64,000 bases of DNA from Sphingomonas sp. GM_Shp_1 (GCF_026540895.1 NZ_JALNUR010000002.1:62001-126000); one strand, 5' to 3'. Counted from the first letter of the stretch, positions 17,760 through 26,302 are shown. A program made the numbers and translations. The notes: a model not told the origin generated them from the letters alone.

Positions 17760-18710
17760 CTACCGGGGTCGCGTCCACAGCGTCGGGTCGCGCGGGGTGA
17801 TCGTCATGCTCCCCCGCCGCGCCGCCTGGACGCTCGCGCCCGCCATGAAGCGCAGCTTCTCCGCCTTGCTGGTGCCGACGCGGCTGTCCCAGGCACGGCG
17901 TCCGCGCCGGGCGACCTTGCGCCCGATCGCGCCATAGATCGCCGCCGCCGACAGCACCGCCCAGGCCGATCGATAGGACAGAGCCGGCGTCCCCATCCGC
18001 GCACTCGCCTCGAACCTTGCCGCCTGGTCGGTCAGGCGGCGGGCCAGCGCGCTAAGGCCGGGCCGGTGCGAAGGCGCCATGATCGCATCGGGCGCGATGC
18101 TCTTATAGGCGAGCCATTCGCGCGGCAGATAATAGCGCCCCGCGCCCGCATCCTCGGCGATGTCGCGCGCGATATTGGCGAGCTGGAACGCCAGCCCCAG
18201 GTCGCAGGCGCGGTCGAGCGTCGCCTGGTCGTCGGGCGCCACCCCCATCGTCACCGCCATCATGCAGCCGACCACACCCGCGACATGATAGCAGTAGCGG
18301 TAAAGATCGTCCTCGGTTTCGGGCCGCCAATCCTCGGCATCCAGCGCGAAGCCCGCAATCAGGTCGCGGGGCCAGCGATGCGGCATCCCCGTCTCCGCCG
18401 CGACGACCCGCAACGCGTCGAAGGCCGGATCGCCCACGACCTGCCCCGCCAGCGCCGCCTCGGTCTTCTCGGTCAGTTCGGCCAGCCGCGCGGGCGCATC
18501 CGCCACGCGGGTCATGCCATGGCCATGATCCTGCCCGTCGGCGATGTCGTCGCAGCGGCGGCACCAGGCATAGAGCAGCCAGGCCCGCGCCCGCGTTTCG
18601 GGATCGAACAACATGCTGGCGGCCGCGAAGCTCTTGGAGCCCTTCGCGATCGACGTCTTTGCCGCCGCCACCAGCGCCGCGCGCTCGTCCGGGGCGGCGG
18701 ACGGGCTCAC
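17760..18710 (-). CDS. crtB: Phytoene synthase (squalene/phytoene synthase family)
   Basis: A 316-residue enzyme that joins two geranylgeranyl diphosphates to give phytoene, the first committed carotenoid step. The two Asp-rich sites are CDDIAD (residues 53-58) and LANIARDIAEDAGAGRYYLP, and YRYCYHVAGVVGCMM is the usual stretch between them. The start is a GTG at 18710 that overlaps the TGA of the LOG gene (GTGA), so translation depends on the upstream gene. The rest of the carotenoid pathway (crtY-crtI) is 5 kb away; crtE and crtZ are not in the window. Confidence 0.94.
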   Translation of the reverse strand: MSPSAAPDERAALVAAAKTSIAKGSKSFAAASMLFDPETRARAWLLYAWCRRCDDIADGQDHGHGMTRVADAPARLAELTEKTEAALAGQVVGDPAFDALRVVAAETGMPHRWPRDLIAGFALDAEDWRPETEDDLYRYCYHVAGVVGCMMAVTMGVAPDDQATLDRACDLGLAFQLANIARDIAEDAGAGRYYLPREWLAYKSIAPDAIMAPSHRPGLSALARRLTDQAARFEASARMGTPALSYRSAWAVLSAAAIYGAIGRKVARRGRRAWDSRVGTSKAEKLRFMAGASVQAARRGSMTITPRDPTLWTRPR

Positions 18711-19288
18711 AGGTCGCCCGCGTTCATGCGTACGATGGGCTGGGTCGGCACATGCGCACCCATCCGCCCCAAAAGGCCGTCCAGCGTCGAATCGACGATC
18801 AGCAGGTCGCGGTGCTGCGGTCGCAGGAAACCGACCTCGCCCATCTTCTCCCAAAAGGCGACGAGATGATCGTAATAGCCACCGGTGTTGAGCAGTCCGA
18901 CCGGGTCGGCATGATAGCCGAGCTGCGCCCAGCTCAGCGCCTCCCACAATTCGTCCATCGTGCCGGTGCCGCCCGCGATGGTGACGAAGCCGTCCGACAG
19001 GTCGGTGAACGCTTTCTTGCGCTCATGCATCCCCGGCACGACATGGAGTTCGGTGAGGCCCCGGTGCGCGACCTCGGCATCGACCAGCGCCTGCGGGATG
19101 ATGCCGATCACCTCGCCACCCGCCGCCAGCGCCGCATCGGCGACCGCGCCCATCAGACCCAGCCGCCCGCCGCCATAGACGACGCCGATCCCGCGCTCCG
19201 CCAGACCACGTCCGACGCTACGAGCGGTTTCGATGTAAAGGGGGTCGCTGGGGGTCGCCGACCCGCAATAAATGGCCAATCGCTTCAT
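18707..19288 (-). CDS. LOG family protein (TIGR00730, Rossmann fold)
   Basis: A 193-residue member of the LOG/lysine-decarboxylase-like family; characterised members release free base from nucleoside 5-monophosphates (cytokinin-type phosphoribohydrolase). The family motifs are CGSATPSDP at the N terminus, VYGGGRLGLMG, GMHERKKAF (residues 87-95) and AGGTGTMDELWE (105-116), where the usual initial Pro of PGGxGTxxE is Ala. ATG 19288 starts MKRLAIYCGS. It is directly upstream of crtB with a 4-bp overlap, an unusual pairing whose logic is unclear. Confidence 0.92.
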   Translation of the reverse strand: MKRLAIYCGSATPSDPLYIETARSVGRGLAERGIGVVYGGGRLGLMGAVADAALAAGGEVIGIIPQALVDAEVAHRGLTELHVVPGMHERKKAFTDLSDGFVTIAGGTGTMDELWEALSWAQLGYHADPVGLLNTGGYYDHLVAFWEKMGEVGFLRPQHRDLLIVDSTLDGLLGRMGAHVPTQPIVRMNAGDL

Positions 19289-19407
19289 GAGCCATGCGCT
19301 AGGCCAAGGCGCCGGGCGGAACAAGCGGGCAAGCGACCGGTCACGCTGGTCGCGCGTCGATTATGGAAGGGGCGACGCGAACAAGGCCGCCCCGCCCCTT
19401 CCCGATA

Positions 19408-19692
19408 TTACCGGCCGCGCAGCGTGTTCAGCAGCGCGATGCCCAGCACGCCGCCCAGCGCCGCCGAGGCATAGGGGCGATCCTTCACGAACTGGCGCGC
19501 CTGGTCGATCAGCGGGCGGACGGTCTGGTCGATGCTGGTCTTGGCATCGCCGAACGCCTTCTGCGTCTTGCCGCCCAGTTGCTCGCCCCGGCCCTCGGCC
19601 TGCATGGACTTGTCGCCCATGGCCGTGCCGATCCCTTCCTTGACCTTGCCGCCGAAATCCGTGGCCGAACCGTTGATCGTGTCGGTGTTCAT
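19408..19692 (-). CDS. CsbD family stress-response protein
   Basis: A 94-residue protein with the CsbD-like core: GSATDFGGKVKEGIGTAMGD, then AEGRGEQLGGKTQKAFGDAK. A C-terminal amphipathic or hydrophobic segment (ASAALGGVLGIALLNTLRGR) could associate with the membrane, a frequent variant in Alphaproteobacteria. CsbD proteins are small, hydrophilic and stress-induced, with no known biochemical activity. It is monocistronic. Confidence 0.88.
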   Translation of the reverse strand: MNTDTINGSATDFGGKVKEGIGTAMGDKSMQAEGRGEQLGGKTQKAFGDAKTSIDQTVRPLIDQARQFVKDRPYASAALGGVLGIALLNTLRGR

Positions 19693-19870
19693 CGATGCCT
19701 CCTATGCTGGACTGGAAATGGCCGGGGCCCATCAAAGCCCCCGTGACGATGGAGCCTAGTAACCCCGCAGCGCGGCGATGTTTCCCCCAAAGGTCCGCAC
19801 GAGCCAGGTCGGCCGGGCAAAACCGCCATCGCCCTTTCGCATCCATCCCCCGCTCGCTACATGCAGCCCG

Positions 19871-21640
19871 ATGGCCGCCGACCCCCTTGCCAAGCTCCAC
19901 GAAGTTTTCGGGTACAGCCAGTTCCGCGGGGTGCAGGAACAGGTGGTCGACCGTGTCCTGAACCGGCAGCGGACGCTGGCGGTCATGCCGACCGGCGCGG
20001 GCAAGTCGCTCTGCTATCAACTCCCCGCCGTGATGATGGACGGATGCTGCGTCGTGGTCAGCCCGCTGATCGCGCTGATGCACGACCAGTTGCGCGCCGC
20101 CGAGGCGGTCGGCATCCGCGCCGCCACGCTGACCAGCGTCGACCAGAATCGCGGCGAGACGATGGCCCGCTTCCGCGACGGCCAGCTTGACCTGCTCTAT
20201 GTCGCGCCCGAGCGCGCCTCGTCGGGGCATTTCCGCGAACTGCTCGGCTCCGCACCGCTCAGCCTGTTCGCGATCGACGAGGCGCACTGCGTCAGCGAAT
20301 GGGGCCACGACTTCCGCCCCGACTACCGGCTGCTCGAACCGCTGATGGACGCCTTTCCCGAGGTGCCCCGGCTCGCCCTGACCGCGACCGCCGACGCGCA
20401 TACCCGCGCCGACATCGCCAAGCAGCTGGGCATCCCGGTCGAGGGGATGATCGTCTCGGGCTTCGACCGGCCCAATATCCGCTATGCGATCAGCCCCAAG
20501 GCGAATGTGAACCAGCAGATCGCGCGGGTGGTCGCCGACACGCCCGGCCCCGGCATCGTCTATGCCCAGACCCGCGCCGCGACCGAGAAGCTGGCCGAGG
20601 CGCTGGCCCGGACCGGCCGCCCGGTGCGCGCCTATCATGCCGGGCTGGACCCCGCCGTACGCGCGAAGAACCAGGCCGATTTCGTGGCGAGCGAGGACAT
20701 GGTGATCTGCGCCACCGTCGCCTTCGGCATGGGGATCGACAAGCCGGACGTCCGCTTCGTCGCCCATGCCGGGCTGCCCAAGTCGATCGAGGCCTATTAT
20801 CAGGAAACCGGCCGTGCAGGTCGCGACGGCGATCCGTCGGTCGCGCATCTCTTCTGGGGCGCCGACGACTTCGCCCGGGCACGGCAACGCATCGCCGAGG
20901 TCGAGCCCGAACGCCAGCCGGGCGAGCGCGCGCGCCTGTCCGCGCTGGGCGCACTGGTCGAGACAGGCGGATGCCGCCGACGTATCCTGCTGCGCCATTT
21001 CGGCGAGGAGCTGGCGGAGGATTGCGGCAATTGCGACAATTGCCTCGGCAGCCCCGATGCGGTCGATGCGACGACGACCGCACAGAAATTCCTCTCCGCC
21101 GTGTTCCGCACCGGCCAGATGTTCGGCGCGGGCTATATCGAGCAGGTGCTGACCGGCCAGTCGACCGAGCGCAGCCTGATGAACGGGCATGAGGCGCTGT
21201 CTGTGTGGAACATCGTCTCGGGCGATGAGGTGGCGCTGCTCAAGCCGGTCCATCGCGCACTGCTGCTGCGCGACGCGCTGCGCACCAATTCGCATGGCGG
21301 GCTGGAGTTCAGACCCGCCGCCCGCGCGCTGATCAAGGGCGAGGCGCGGCTGTCGCTGGTCGTGCCGCCCAAGCGCGAACGCAAAGCCCGCCGCACCGCG
21401 CCGGTCGCCGCCAATCCAGCGGACAATCCGCTGTTCGAGGCGCTGCGGGCCAAGCGGCGCGAACTTGCGCAGGAGGCAGGGGTGCCGCCTTATGTCATCT
21501 TCCACGACTCGGTGCTGCGCGACATGGCGGCGCAAAGGCCGACCAGCCGCGCGGCGCTGTCGCTGCTGTCGGGCATCGGCGCGCGCAAGCTGGATGCCTA
21601 TGGCGAGGCGTTTCTGGCGGTGATCCGCGACGCGGGCTAA
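19871..21640 (+). CDS. recQ: ATP-dependent DNA helicase RecQ
   Basis: A 589-residue 3'-5' helicase of recombination and repair. Walker A is PTGAGKS (Lys45), the DEAH box is AIDEAHCVSEWGHDFRPDY (Asp near residue 136), and motif VI contains YYQETGRAGRDG. The RecQ C-terminal zinc site has CRRRILLRHFGEEL and CGNCDNC. A C-terminal HRDC domain ends with SGIGARKLDAYGEAFL. The order and length match bacterial RecQ. Start ATG 19871 gives MAADPLAKLHEVFGYSQFRG; an ATG at 19862 is in another frame. Confidence 0.96.
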   Translation: MAADPLAKLHEVFGYSQFRGVQEQVVDRVLNRQRTLAVMPTGAGKSLCYQLPAVMMDGCCVVVSPLIALMHDQLRAAEAVGIRAATLTSVDQNRGETMARFRDGQLDLLYVAPERASSGHFRELLGSAPLSLFAIDEAHCVSEWGHDFRPDYRLLEPLMDAFPEVPRLALTATADAHTRADIAKQLGIPVEGMIVSGFDRPNIRYAISPKANVNQQIARVVADTPGPGIVYAQTRAATEKLAEALARTGRPVRAYHAGLDPAVRAKNQADFVASEDMVICATVAFGMGIDKPDVRFVAHAGLPKSIEAYYQETGRAGRDGDPSVAHLFWGADDFARARQRIAEVEPERQPGERARLSALGALVETGGCRRRILLRHFGEELAEDCGNCDNCLGSPDAVDATTTAQKFLSAVFRTGQMFGAGYIEQVLTGQSTERSLMNGHEALSVWNIVSGDEVALLKPVHRALLLRDALRTNSHGGLEFRPAARALIKGEARLSLVVPPKRERKARRTAPVAANPADNPLFEALRAKRRELAQEAGVPPYVIFHDSVLRDMAAQRPTSRAALSLLSGIGARKLDAYGEAFLAVIRDAG

Positions 21641-21650
21641 GCTCGGGGCC

Positions 21651-22175
21651 ATGAACGCCCCGACCCTGACCCCAACCCTGACCACTGCGCGGCTGACCTT
21701 GCGCGGTCACCATCCCGACGATCTCGACGCACTGACGGCGATGTGGGCCGATCCTGCGGTCTACGGCATGATCGGCGGCAAGCCGCGCGCCCGCGAGGAG
21801 GTTTGGATCCGCCTGTTGCGGTCGGTCGGCAGCTGGACGGTGTTCGGATACGGCGCATGGGTGGTGTGCGACCGGGCGACGGGCCAGGTGCTGGGCGATA
21901 TCGGCCTGCTGGAATCGCGCCGGGCGATCGTACCCGAACTGACCGTACCGGAGGTGGGATGGGCCCTCGCCGCCGCCGGGCACGGCAAGGGCTATGCGGT
22001 CGAGGCGATGCGCGCGGTACTGGACTGGGCGGATGCGAAGGGCCTGGCACGGACCTGCTGCATCATCGATCCGGGCAATACGCCGTCGATCCGGCTGGCG
22101 GAAAAGCTGGATTACGGATCGCCGGTCGAGGGGATTTATCACGAGCGGCCAATCCAGATTTTCCACCGGGGCTGA
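21651..22175 (+). CDS. GNAT family N-acetyltransferase
   Basis: A 174-residue acetyltransferase of the RimJ/RimL-like branch (acetyltransf_3). It starts TTARLTLRGHHPDDLDALTA, with VPEVGWALAAAGHGKGYAVE as the acetyl-CoA-binding motif A and NTPSIRLAEKLDYG as the usual C-terminal motif. The substrate is unknown. It lies 10 bp after recQ on the same strand and may be cotranscribed. Confidence 0.9.
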   Translation: MNAPTLTPTLTTARLTLRGHHPDDLDALTAMWADPAVYGMIGGKPRAREEVWIRLLRSVGSWTVFGYGAWVVCDRATGQVLGDIGLLESRRAIVPELTVPEVGWALAAAGHGKGYAVEAMRAVLDWADAKGLARTCCIIDPGNTPSIRLAEKLDYGSPVEGIYHERPIQIFHRG

Positions 22176-22218
22176 CAGTCGAAGTATAAGACCTTTTGGG
22201 GATAGGATCGGGCATGGG

Positions 22219-22245
22219 CTTCGACTTCGCTCAGCCTGAACGGAG
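22219..22245 (+). repeat. Family B repeat, solitary arm
   Basis: A single 27-bp arm (CTTCGACTTCGCTCAGCCTG and seven more bases) without a partner arm at the 38-bp distance. It is identical over its whole length to the right arm of the full copy at 22321-22412. Confidence 0.8.
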
Positions 22246-22320
22246 CGGGGGTAAGGTCGCGCAAATGGCGCGTTGTCGGTGAAACGATCGCGATCCTGGT
22301 CCGCTCGGTCCCGCCCCGCC

Positions 22321-22412
22321 CTCCGTTCGCGCTGAGCGAAGTCGAAGCGTATGGGATGCCATTCGCGGAGAGGTTCATGCGTGGGCTTCGACTTCGCTCA
22401 GCCTGAACGGAG
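22321..22412. repeat. Inverted-pair repeat, family B, copy 2 (92 bp)
   Basis: Arms 22321-22347 and 22386-22412 flank a 38-bp centre. It lies in the 450-bp gap between the GNAT gene and the sterol-desaturase gene, which otherwise holds only the solitary arm at 22219 and a family-C pair. Confidence 0.88.
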
Positions 22413-22420
22413 GGTGGGAG

Positions 22421-22563
22421 GTTCGCGCGGAGACGCGGAGGCGCGGAGAGGACGTGCCCGGCCGACAGGCCGCTTCTCACCGGCGACGGTACGGCATGTG
22501 CGACGCCGAACGGACACCTGACGCCGCCGCACGGGCAAACCTCTCTGCGCCTCCGCGCGAACA
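22421..22563. repeat. Inverted repeat, family C, copy 1
   Basis: The left arm, 22421-22450 (GTTCGCGCGGAGACGCGGAG and ten more), faces the right arm, 22540-22563, which reads CTGCGCCTCCGCGCGAA at its core. About 90 bp of unique sequence lies between. A larger relative is at 49205-49453. Confidence 0.75.
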
Positions 22564-22625
22564 AAAGGCCGCATATCCGACGATCACGGTTCAAGCCCCG
22601 CCTCCGATAGGGTACAGTCCCACCC

Positions 22626-23414
22626 GTGACGCTTGCCCTGATCCTGTCCGCCATCGCCATGACGCTGATCGTCGGTGTGCGCTATCTGCTCGCCTCGGGG
22701 GCGTTCGCGCTGGCGACCCGGGCGCGGCATCCCGATCTCTATGCCGGGCTCGACCCGCAGATCCGGCGGGAGATCGCCTGGAGCCTCGCCTCCGCCGCGA
22801 TCTATGGCGTGCCTGCCGGGATCGTCGCCTGGGGGTGGCAGAACCGGGGATGGACGCGGATCTATGCCGACGTCCATGCCTATCCGCTCTGGTATCTGCC
22901 GGTTTCGGTGCTGCTCTACCTGATCGCACACGACACTTGGTTCTACTGGACGCATCGCTGGATGCACCGCCCGGCGATCTTCAAGCGCGCCCATGCCGTC
23001 CACCATGCCAGCCGCCCGCCCACCGCCTGGGCCGCCATGGCGTTCCATCCGATCGAGGCGGTGACGGGCGCTGTGGCCATTCCGCTACTGGTCTTCGTGA
23101 TTCCGATCCATGTCGGCGCACTCGGCTTGGTCCTGACGATCATGACCGTTATGGGCGTCACCAACCACATGGGTTGGGAAATCTTTCCCCGCTTTCTGTG
23201 GCAGGGGCACCTGGGGGGGTGGCTCATCACCGCAAGCCATCATCAACGGCATCATGAGCAATATGGGTGCAATTATGGACTCTATTTCCGCTTCTGGGAT
23301 CGACTGTGCGGGACCGACCGGGGTCTGGGCGATTTCGGACGCGCCCATGCGCAGGCCGCGCGTCGCGCTTCTGCTGCTGGCCGCCCTGCCGTTGATGAGC
23401 GCCGCGCCGGTTAG
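22626..23414 (+). CDS. Sterol desaturase/fatty acid hydroxylase family membrane protein
   Basis: A 262-residue integral membrane di-iron enzyme. The His clusters are HDTWFYWTHRWMH, HAVHH and SHHQRHHEQYGCNYGLYFRF, matching HX3-4H, HX2HH and HX2HH of the superfamily. About four to five membrane helices precede and separate them. It starts with GTG 22626 (no closer ATG before the first helix). Carotenoid 2,2'-hydroxylase (CrtG) belongs to this superfamily and occurs in sphingomonads, so a carotenoid role is possible but not shown. Its last 68 bp overlap the next gene in another frame. Confidence 0.85.
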   Translation: MTLALILSAIAMTLIVGVRYLLASGAFALATRARHPDLYAGLDPQIRREIAWSLASAAIYGVPAGIVAWGWQNRGWTRIYADVHAYPLWYLPVSVLLYLIAHDTWFYWTHRWMHRPAIFKRAHAVHHASRPPTAWAAMAFHPIEAVTGAVAIPLLVFVIPIHVGALGLVLTIMTVMGVTNHMGWEIFPRFLWQGHLGGWLITASHHQRHHEQYGCNYGLYFRFWDRLCGTDRGLGDFGRAHAQAARRASAAGRPAVDERRAG

Positions 23415-23778
23415 CCGGCTGGACATCGGGATCGACAATCTGCGCTCGGGCAAGGGGATGATCCGCCTGTGCCTGACCGCCGACCCGGACAATTTTCCCG
23501 CCTGTGTCGACGATGCCCGCGCGATGACGCGCTCCGTCCCCGCAGGCCAGAAGGCCTTGCACCTCGACGGCCTGCCGCACGGCGATTACGCCGCCGCCGT
23601 CATCCATGACGAGAACGGCAATGCCAAGCTCGACACGCTGGCGGGCATCCCGCGCGAGGGCTTCGGCTTTTCGCGCAACCCGGCGATCCGCTTCGGCCCG
23701 CCGCGCTTCACCGCCGCCCGCTTCAGCCTGGGTTCTGTGGCCGAAACACAACAGATTCGGATGCGTTACATTTTCTGA
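23347..23778 (+). CDS. DUF2141 domain-containing exported protein
   Basis: A 143-residue protein with a signal peptide (MRRPRVALLLLAALPLMSAA). The mature part fits DUF2141: DIGIDNLRSGKGMIRLCLTA, then the diagnostic VIHDENGNAKLDTLAGIPREG and GFGFSRNP. The function of this domain is unknown; the DENGNxKLD stretch looks like a calcium-type loop. The start lies within the sterol-desaturase gene (68-bp overlap). Cotranscription is therefore likely, and a linked role in membrane-lipid or carotenoid modification is speculation. Confidence 0.88.
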   Translation: MRRPRVALLLLAALPLMSAAPVSRLDIGIDNLRSGKGMIRLCLTADPDNFPACVDDARAMTRSVPAGQKALHLDGLPHGDYAAAVIHDENGNAKLDTLAGIPREGFGFSRNPAIRFGPPRFTAARFSLGSVAETQQIRMRYIF

Positions 23779-23849
23779 ACGAGGGAACCGGAGCGAAATC
23801 CTCACCCTGGCGTTCCATTTCGGATAATCCATTCAGGGAGTTTTCCGTC

Positions 23850-24734
23850 TTGCGCCTTTTTCCGCGCGTAATCGCCCCGCTGATCGCCACGGGCGCGCTA
23901 TCCCTGTCGCTGCCCGCCTGGGCGCAGGATACGACCGTTTCCAGCGACCCCGCCGCCGCCGAAATGGCCGGGCAGTTGGGCAAGAACACCATCACTGTCG
24001 GGCTCGGCGCGGCCTATCTGCCGGATTATGAGGGGTCGAACGACTATAGCCTTTCCCCCGCACCCGCTGCTTTGGCCTATATCGACGGGCACACCATCAC
24101 GCTGATCGGCAATCGCCTTTCGGTCGATCTGATCGGCGACCGGAACAACCGCGACTGGGATTTCCAGGCGGGCCCGATCGGCGTCGTCAATCTGGACCGC
24201 ACCGCGCCGTCGCGGATCGACGACCCCCGCGTCCGGGCGCTGGGCAAGATCGGCGCGGCGGTGGAACTGGGCGGCTATGTCGGCATCGGCAAGGTCGGTG
24301 TGGTCACCAGCCCCTATGACCGGCTGTCCGTTTCGGTCAGCTATCGCCATGACGTGACCGGCGTGCACGACAGCGGCATCTGGCAGCCTTCGGTCAATTA
24401 CTTCACGCCCCTGTCGACCAAGGCGGCGGTCGGGCTGTTCGCGACCGCCGAACATGCCGGGCGCGGCTATGCCCGCCGCTATTTCTCGATCGATCCGAAC
24501 CAGAGCGTGGCGAGCGGCCTGCCCGTCTACAACGCGCGTTCGGGGTGGAAGGACTGGTCGGTCGGCGGCCTCGCCACCTATTCGATCACGGGCAATCTGC
24601 TGAAGGGGTGGAAGCTGGTCGGCGGCCTGACCTATGGCCGCATGGTCAACGACTTCGCCGACAGCCCGATCGTGTCGCAGGCCGGGTCGCGCAGCCAATG
24701 GCTGAGCGCGCTGGGGGTCGCCTACACGTTCTGA
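23850..24734 (+). CDS. MipA/OmpV family outer-membrane protein
   Basis: A 294-residue barrel with a signal peptide ending AWAQ. The MipA/OmpV signature TVGLGAAYLPDYEGSNDYSL is near residue 50, followed by paired strands such as AVELGGYVGIGKVGVVTSPY, LSVSVSYRHDVTG and WSVGGLATYSITGNLLKGW, and the chain ends ALGVAYTF with a terminal Phe. The start is a TTG at 23850 supported by CAGGGAG eleven bases upstream; no in-frame ATG would keep the signal peptide. MipA proteins are linked to murein scaffolding, and OmpV to adhesion; the role here is open. Confidence 0.9.
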   Translation: MRLFPRVIAPLIATGALSLSLPAWAQDTTVSSDPAAAEMAGQLGKNTITVGLGAAYLPDYEGSNDYSLSPAPAALAYIDGHTITLIGNRLSVDLIGDRNNRDWDFQAGPIGVVNLDRTAPSRIDDPRVRALGKIGAAVELGGYVGIGKVGVVTSPYDRLSVSVSYRHDVTGVHDSGIWQPSVNYFTPLSTKAAVGLFATAEHAGRGYARRYFSIDPNQSVASGLPVYNARSGWKDWSVGGLATYSITGNLLKGWKLVGGLTYGRMVNDFADSPIVSQAGSRSQWLSALGVAYTF

Positions 24735-24741
24735 ACCCTAT

Positions 24742-24865
24742 CCTCCCCGGCACGGGGAGGGGGACCATGCGAAGCATGGTGGAGGGGGATCGCCGCACAG
24801 GGTGTCCTATGAGGAAGCCCCCCTCCGTCAGGCCTTCGGCCTGCCACCTCCCCGTACCGGGGAGG
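24742..24865. repeat. Palindromic intergenic repeat, family A, copy 4
   Basis: A 124-bp element between convergent mipA and the lipoprotein gene. The outer hairpins are CCTCCCC-GGCAC-GGGGAGG and CCTCCCC-GTACC-GGGGAGG, the left inner stem is CCATGC-GAA-GCATGG, and the right inner stem is CAGGCCTTCGGCCTG. Confidence 0.85.
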
Positions 24866-24870
24866 ATTTC

Positions 24871-25383
24871 TCACTCCTGCGGGCATTCCCCCGGCTGGGT
24901 CACCGGCGCGCCGCCCATATACCATTGGCTGCGGTCGCCCATCGTCTCGCGATCGTGATAGCAGACCCGCGCCTTGGACGATTTGGTGTCGACCTCGACC
25001 GTCCAGTTATTGTCCGTACAATCATGCGGGGTACAGCCATGCGCCGCGATCCCCTGCTCCCCCCGGCGGAAGATCGGCACCGTCACCGCGCCGCGCGACA
25101 TGATCCGCTGGATCAGCTGCTGATTGCCCACCGCGTCGTGCAGCGCGCTCGCCACTTCGGTCCGGTCGAAGAAGGTCACGCCGTCGACCGCGTCATTGGG
25201 ATAATGGCCGATATAGGCGGTCAGCGGATTGACCTGCGCCACCCCCGCCACCGGCGTGGGCCGTGCGGTGCCGGGCGGGGTGAAGTTGCCCGGCGCGACG
25301 TCCGAATCCGCATCTCCTTCCCGACTGCCACAGGCCGCGAGCGCCAACAGGGCCATGGGGGCAAGGAAGGCGAAGCGGCGCAT
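24871..25383 (-). CDS. Putative lipoprotein of unknown function
   Basis: A 170-residue exported protein with a lipobox (MRRFAFLAPMALLALAACGS; Cys18). A low-complexity linker follows, then a soluble domain with TPHDCTDNNWTVEVDTKSSK and ARVCYHDRETMGDRSQWYMG, where two or three Cys could form disulfides. I recognise no named family. It is divergent from the DUF1810 gene (66 bp between starts). Confidence 0.78.
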   Translation of the reverse strand: MRRFAFLAPMALLALAACGSREGDADSDVAPGNFTPPGTARPTPVAGVAQVNPLTAYIGHYPNDAVDGVTFFDRTEVASALHDAVGNQQLIQRIMSRGAVTVPIFRRGEQGIAAHGCTPHDCTDNNWTVEVDTKSSKARVCYHDRETMGDRSQWYMGGAPVTQPGECPQE

Positions 25384-25449
25384 CTCTCTCTCCTGAAAAC
25401 AATCGCTTTTGACGGGAACGCTTTGACGGCATGGCCGGTTGCCAAAGCG

Positions 25450-25893
25450 ATGACAGCCGCGCCCTCCCCTGATTCCGACCTGTCCCGCTTCGTCGAGGCC
25501 CAGGCGGACAGTTTCCCCGCCGCGCTGGCCGAACTGCGCGCTGGGCGAAAGCAGAGCCACTGGATGTGGTTCGTCTTTCCCCAGATCGCCGGTCTCGGCC
25601 GCAGTCCCACCGCGCGATTCTACGCGATCCGGGACGCGGGCGAGGCGCGGGCCTATCTGGCGCATCCGATCCTCGGTCCCCGCCTGCTCGAAGCGGTCCG
25701 TACCGCGATCGCCGCACCCGGATCGGCGGAGGCGGTGTTCGGCGGGATCGATGCCATGAAGCTGCGCTCCTCGCTGACCCTGTTCGCCGCCGTCGCCGAC
25801 GATCCTGCGCCCTTCCGCGAAGGGCTGGACCGGTTCTTCGACGGACAGGCCGACGACGCGACCCTGGCGAAGCTCGACCACCCCGCGCCGTGA
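25450..25893 (+). CDS. DUF1810 domain-containing protein
   Basis: A 147-residue protein covering the whole DUF1810 fold: DLSRFVEAQADSFPAALAEL, the diagnostic RKQSHWMWFVFPQIAGLG, then ARAYLAHPILGPRLLEAV and DAMKLRSSLTLFAAV. DUF1810 proteins resemble calpastatin-like or NADAR-neighbouring proteins in old annotation, but no activity is established. ATG 25450 is the first with a complete domain; a TTG upstream is possible. Confidence 0.88.
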   Translation: MTAAPSPDSDLSRFVEAQADSFPAALAELRAGRKQSHWMWFVFPQIAGLGRSPTARFYAIRDAGEARAYLAHPILGPRLLEAVRTAIAAPGSAEAVFGGIDAMKLRSSLTLFAAVADDPAPFREGLDRFFDGQADDATLAKLDHPAP

Positions 25894-25921
25894 CGCGTGG
25901 GGCGGCCGAGCCTCGCAACGG

Positions 25922-26302
25922 TCATTTGATGGTGACGGGCCCCGGTCCGGTCACGCTGGCCGACTGATCGGCGGTCAGGACGATGGTCCACTGGGTGCTG
26001 TTGTCGCACACCGCGTTCCAGCTCGGATTGCCATTGACCGGGGCGGCTTCCTTCATCGCGGTGACGGACTGGCAGCTCGCCCCCGAAGGCCCGGCATCGC
26101 GGATCGCGCGGAACAGCACCCCGCGCCGCTGCCCCTCGGGCAGGTCGCGGATCTTGGCGCCCAGCGCGTCCGCGCTCATCACATTGCCGGTGGCGGCGAC
26201 CGCAGCGGTGTTGTTGGCGGGCTCGGTCGAGGAGCCGCACGCCGCCAGCGGCAAGGCGGCGGCCATCACGGCGAGGGTGATCGTCGAACGTTTCATGATC
26301 AT
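25922..26302 (-). CDS. Small putative lipoprotein
   Basis: A 126-residue exported protein: the leader MIMKRSTITLAVMAAALPLA is followed by the lipobox Cys (AACGSS). An Asn/Ala/Thr-rich linker follows, then a small domain with IRDLPEGQRRGVLFRAIRDA and two Cys (ASCQSV, AVCDNS). The family is not recognised. ATG 26296 could also serve. It lies convergent with the DUF1810 gene and divergent from ung. Confidence 0.72.
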   Translation of the reverse strand: MIMKRSTITLAVMAAALPLAACGSSTEPANNTAAVAATGNVMSADALGAKIRDLPEGQRRGVLFRAIRDAGPSGASCQSVTAMKEAAPVNGNPSWNAVCDNSTQWTIVLTADQSASVTGPGPVTIK

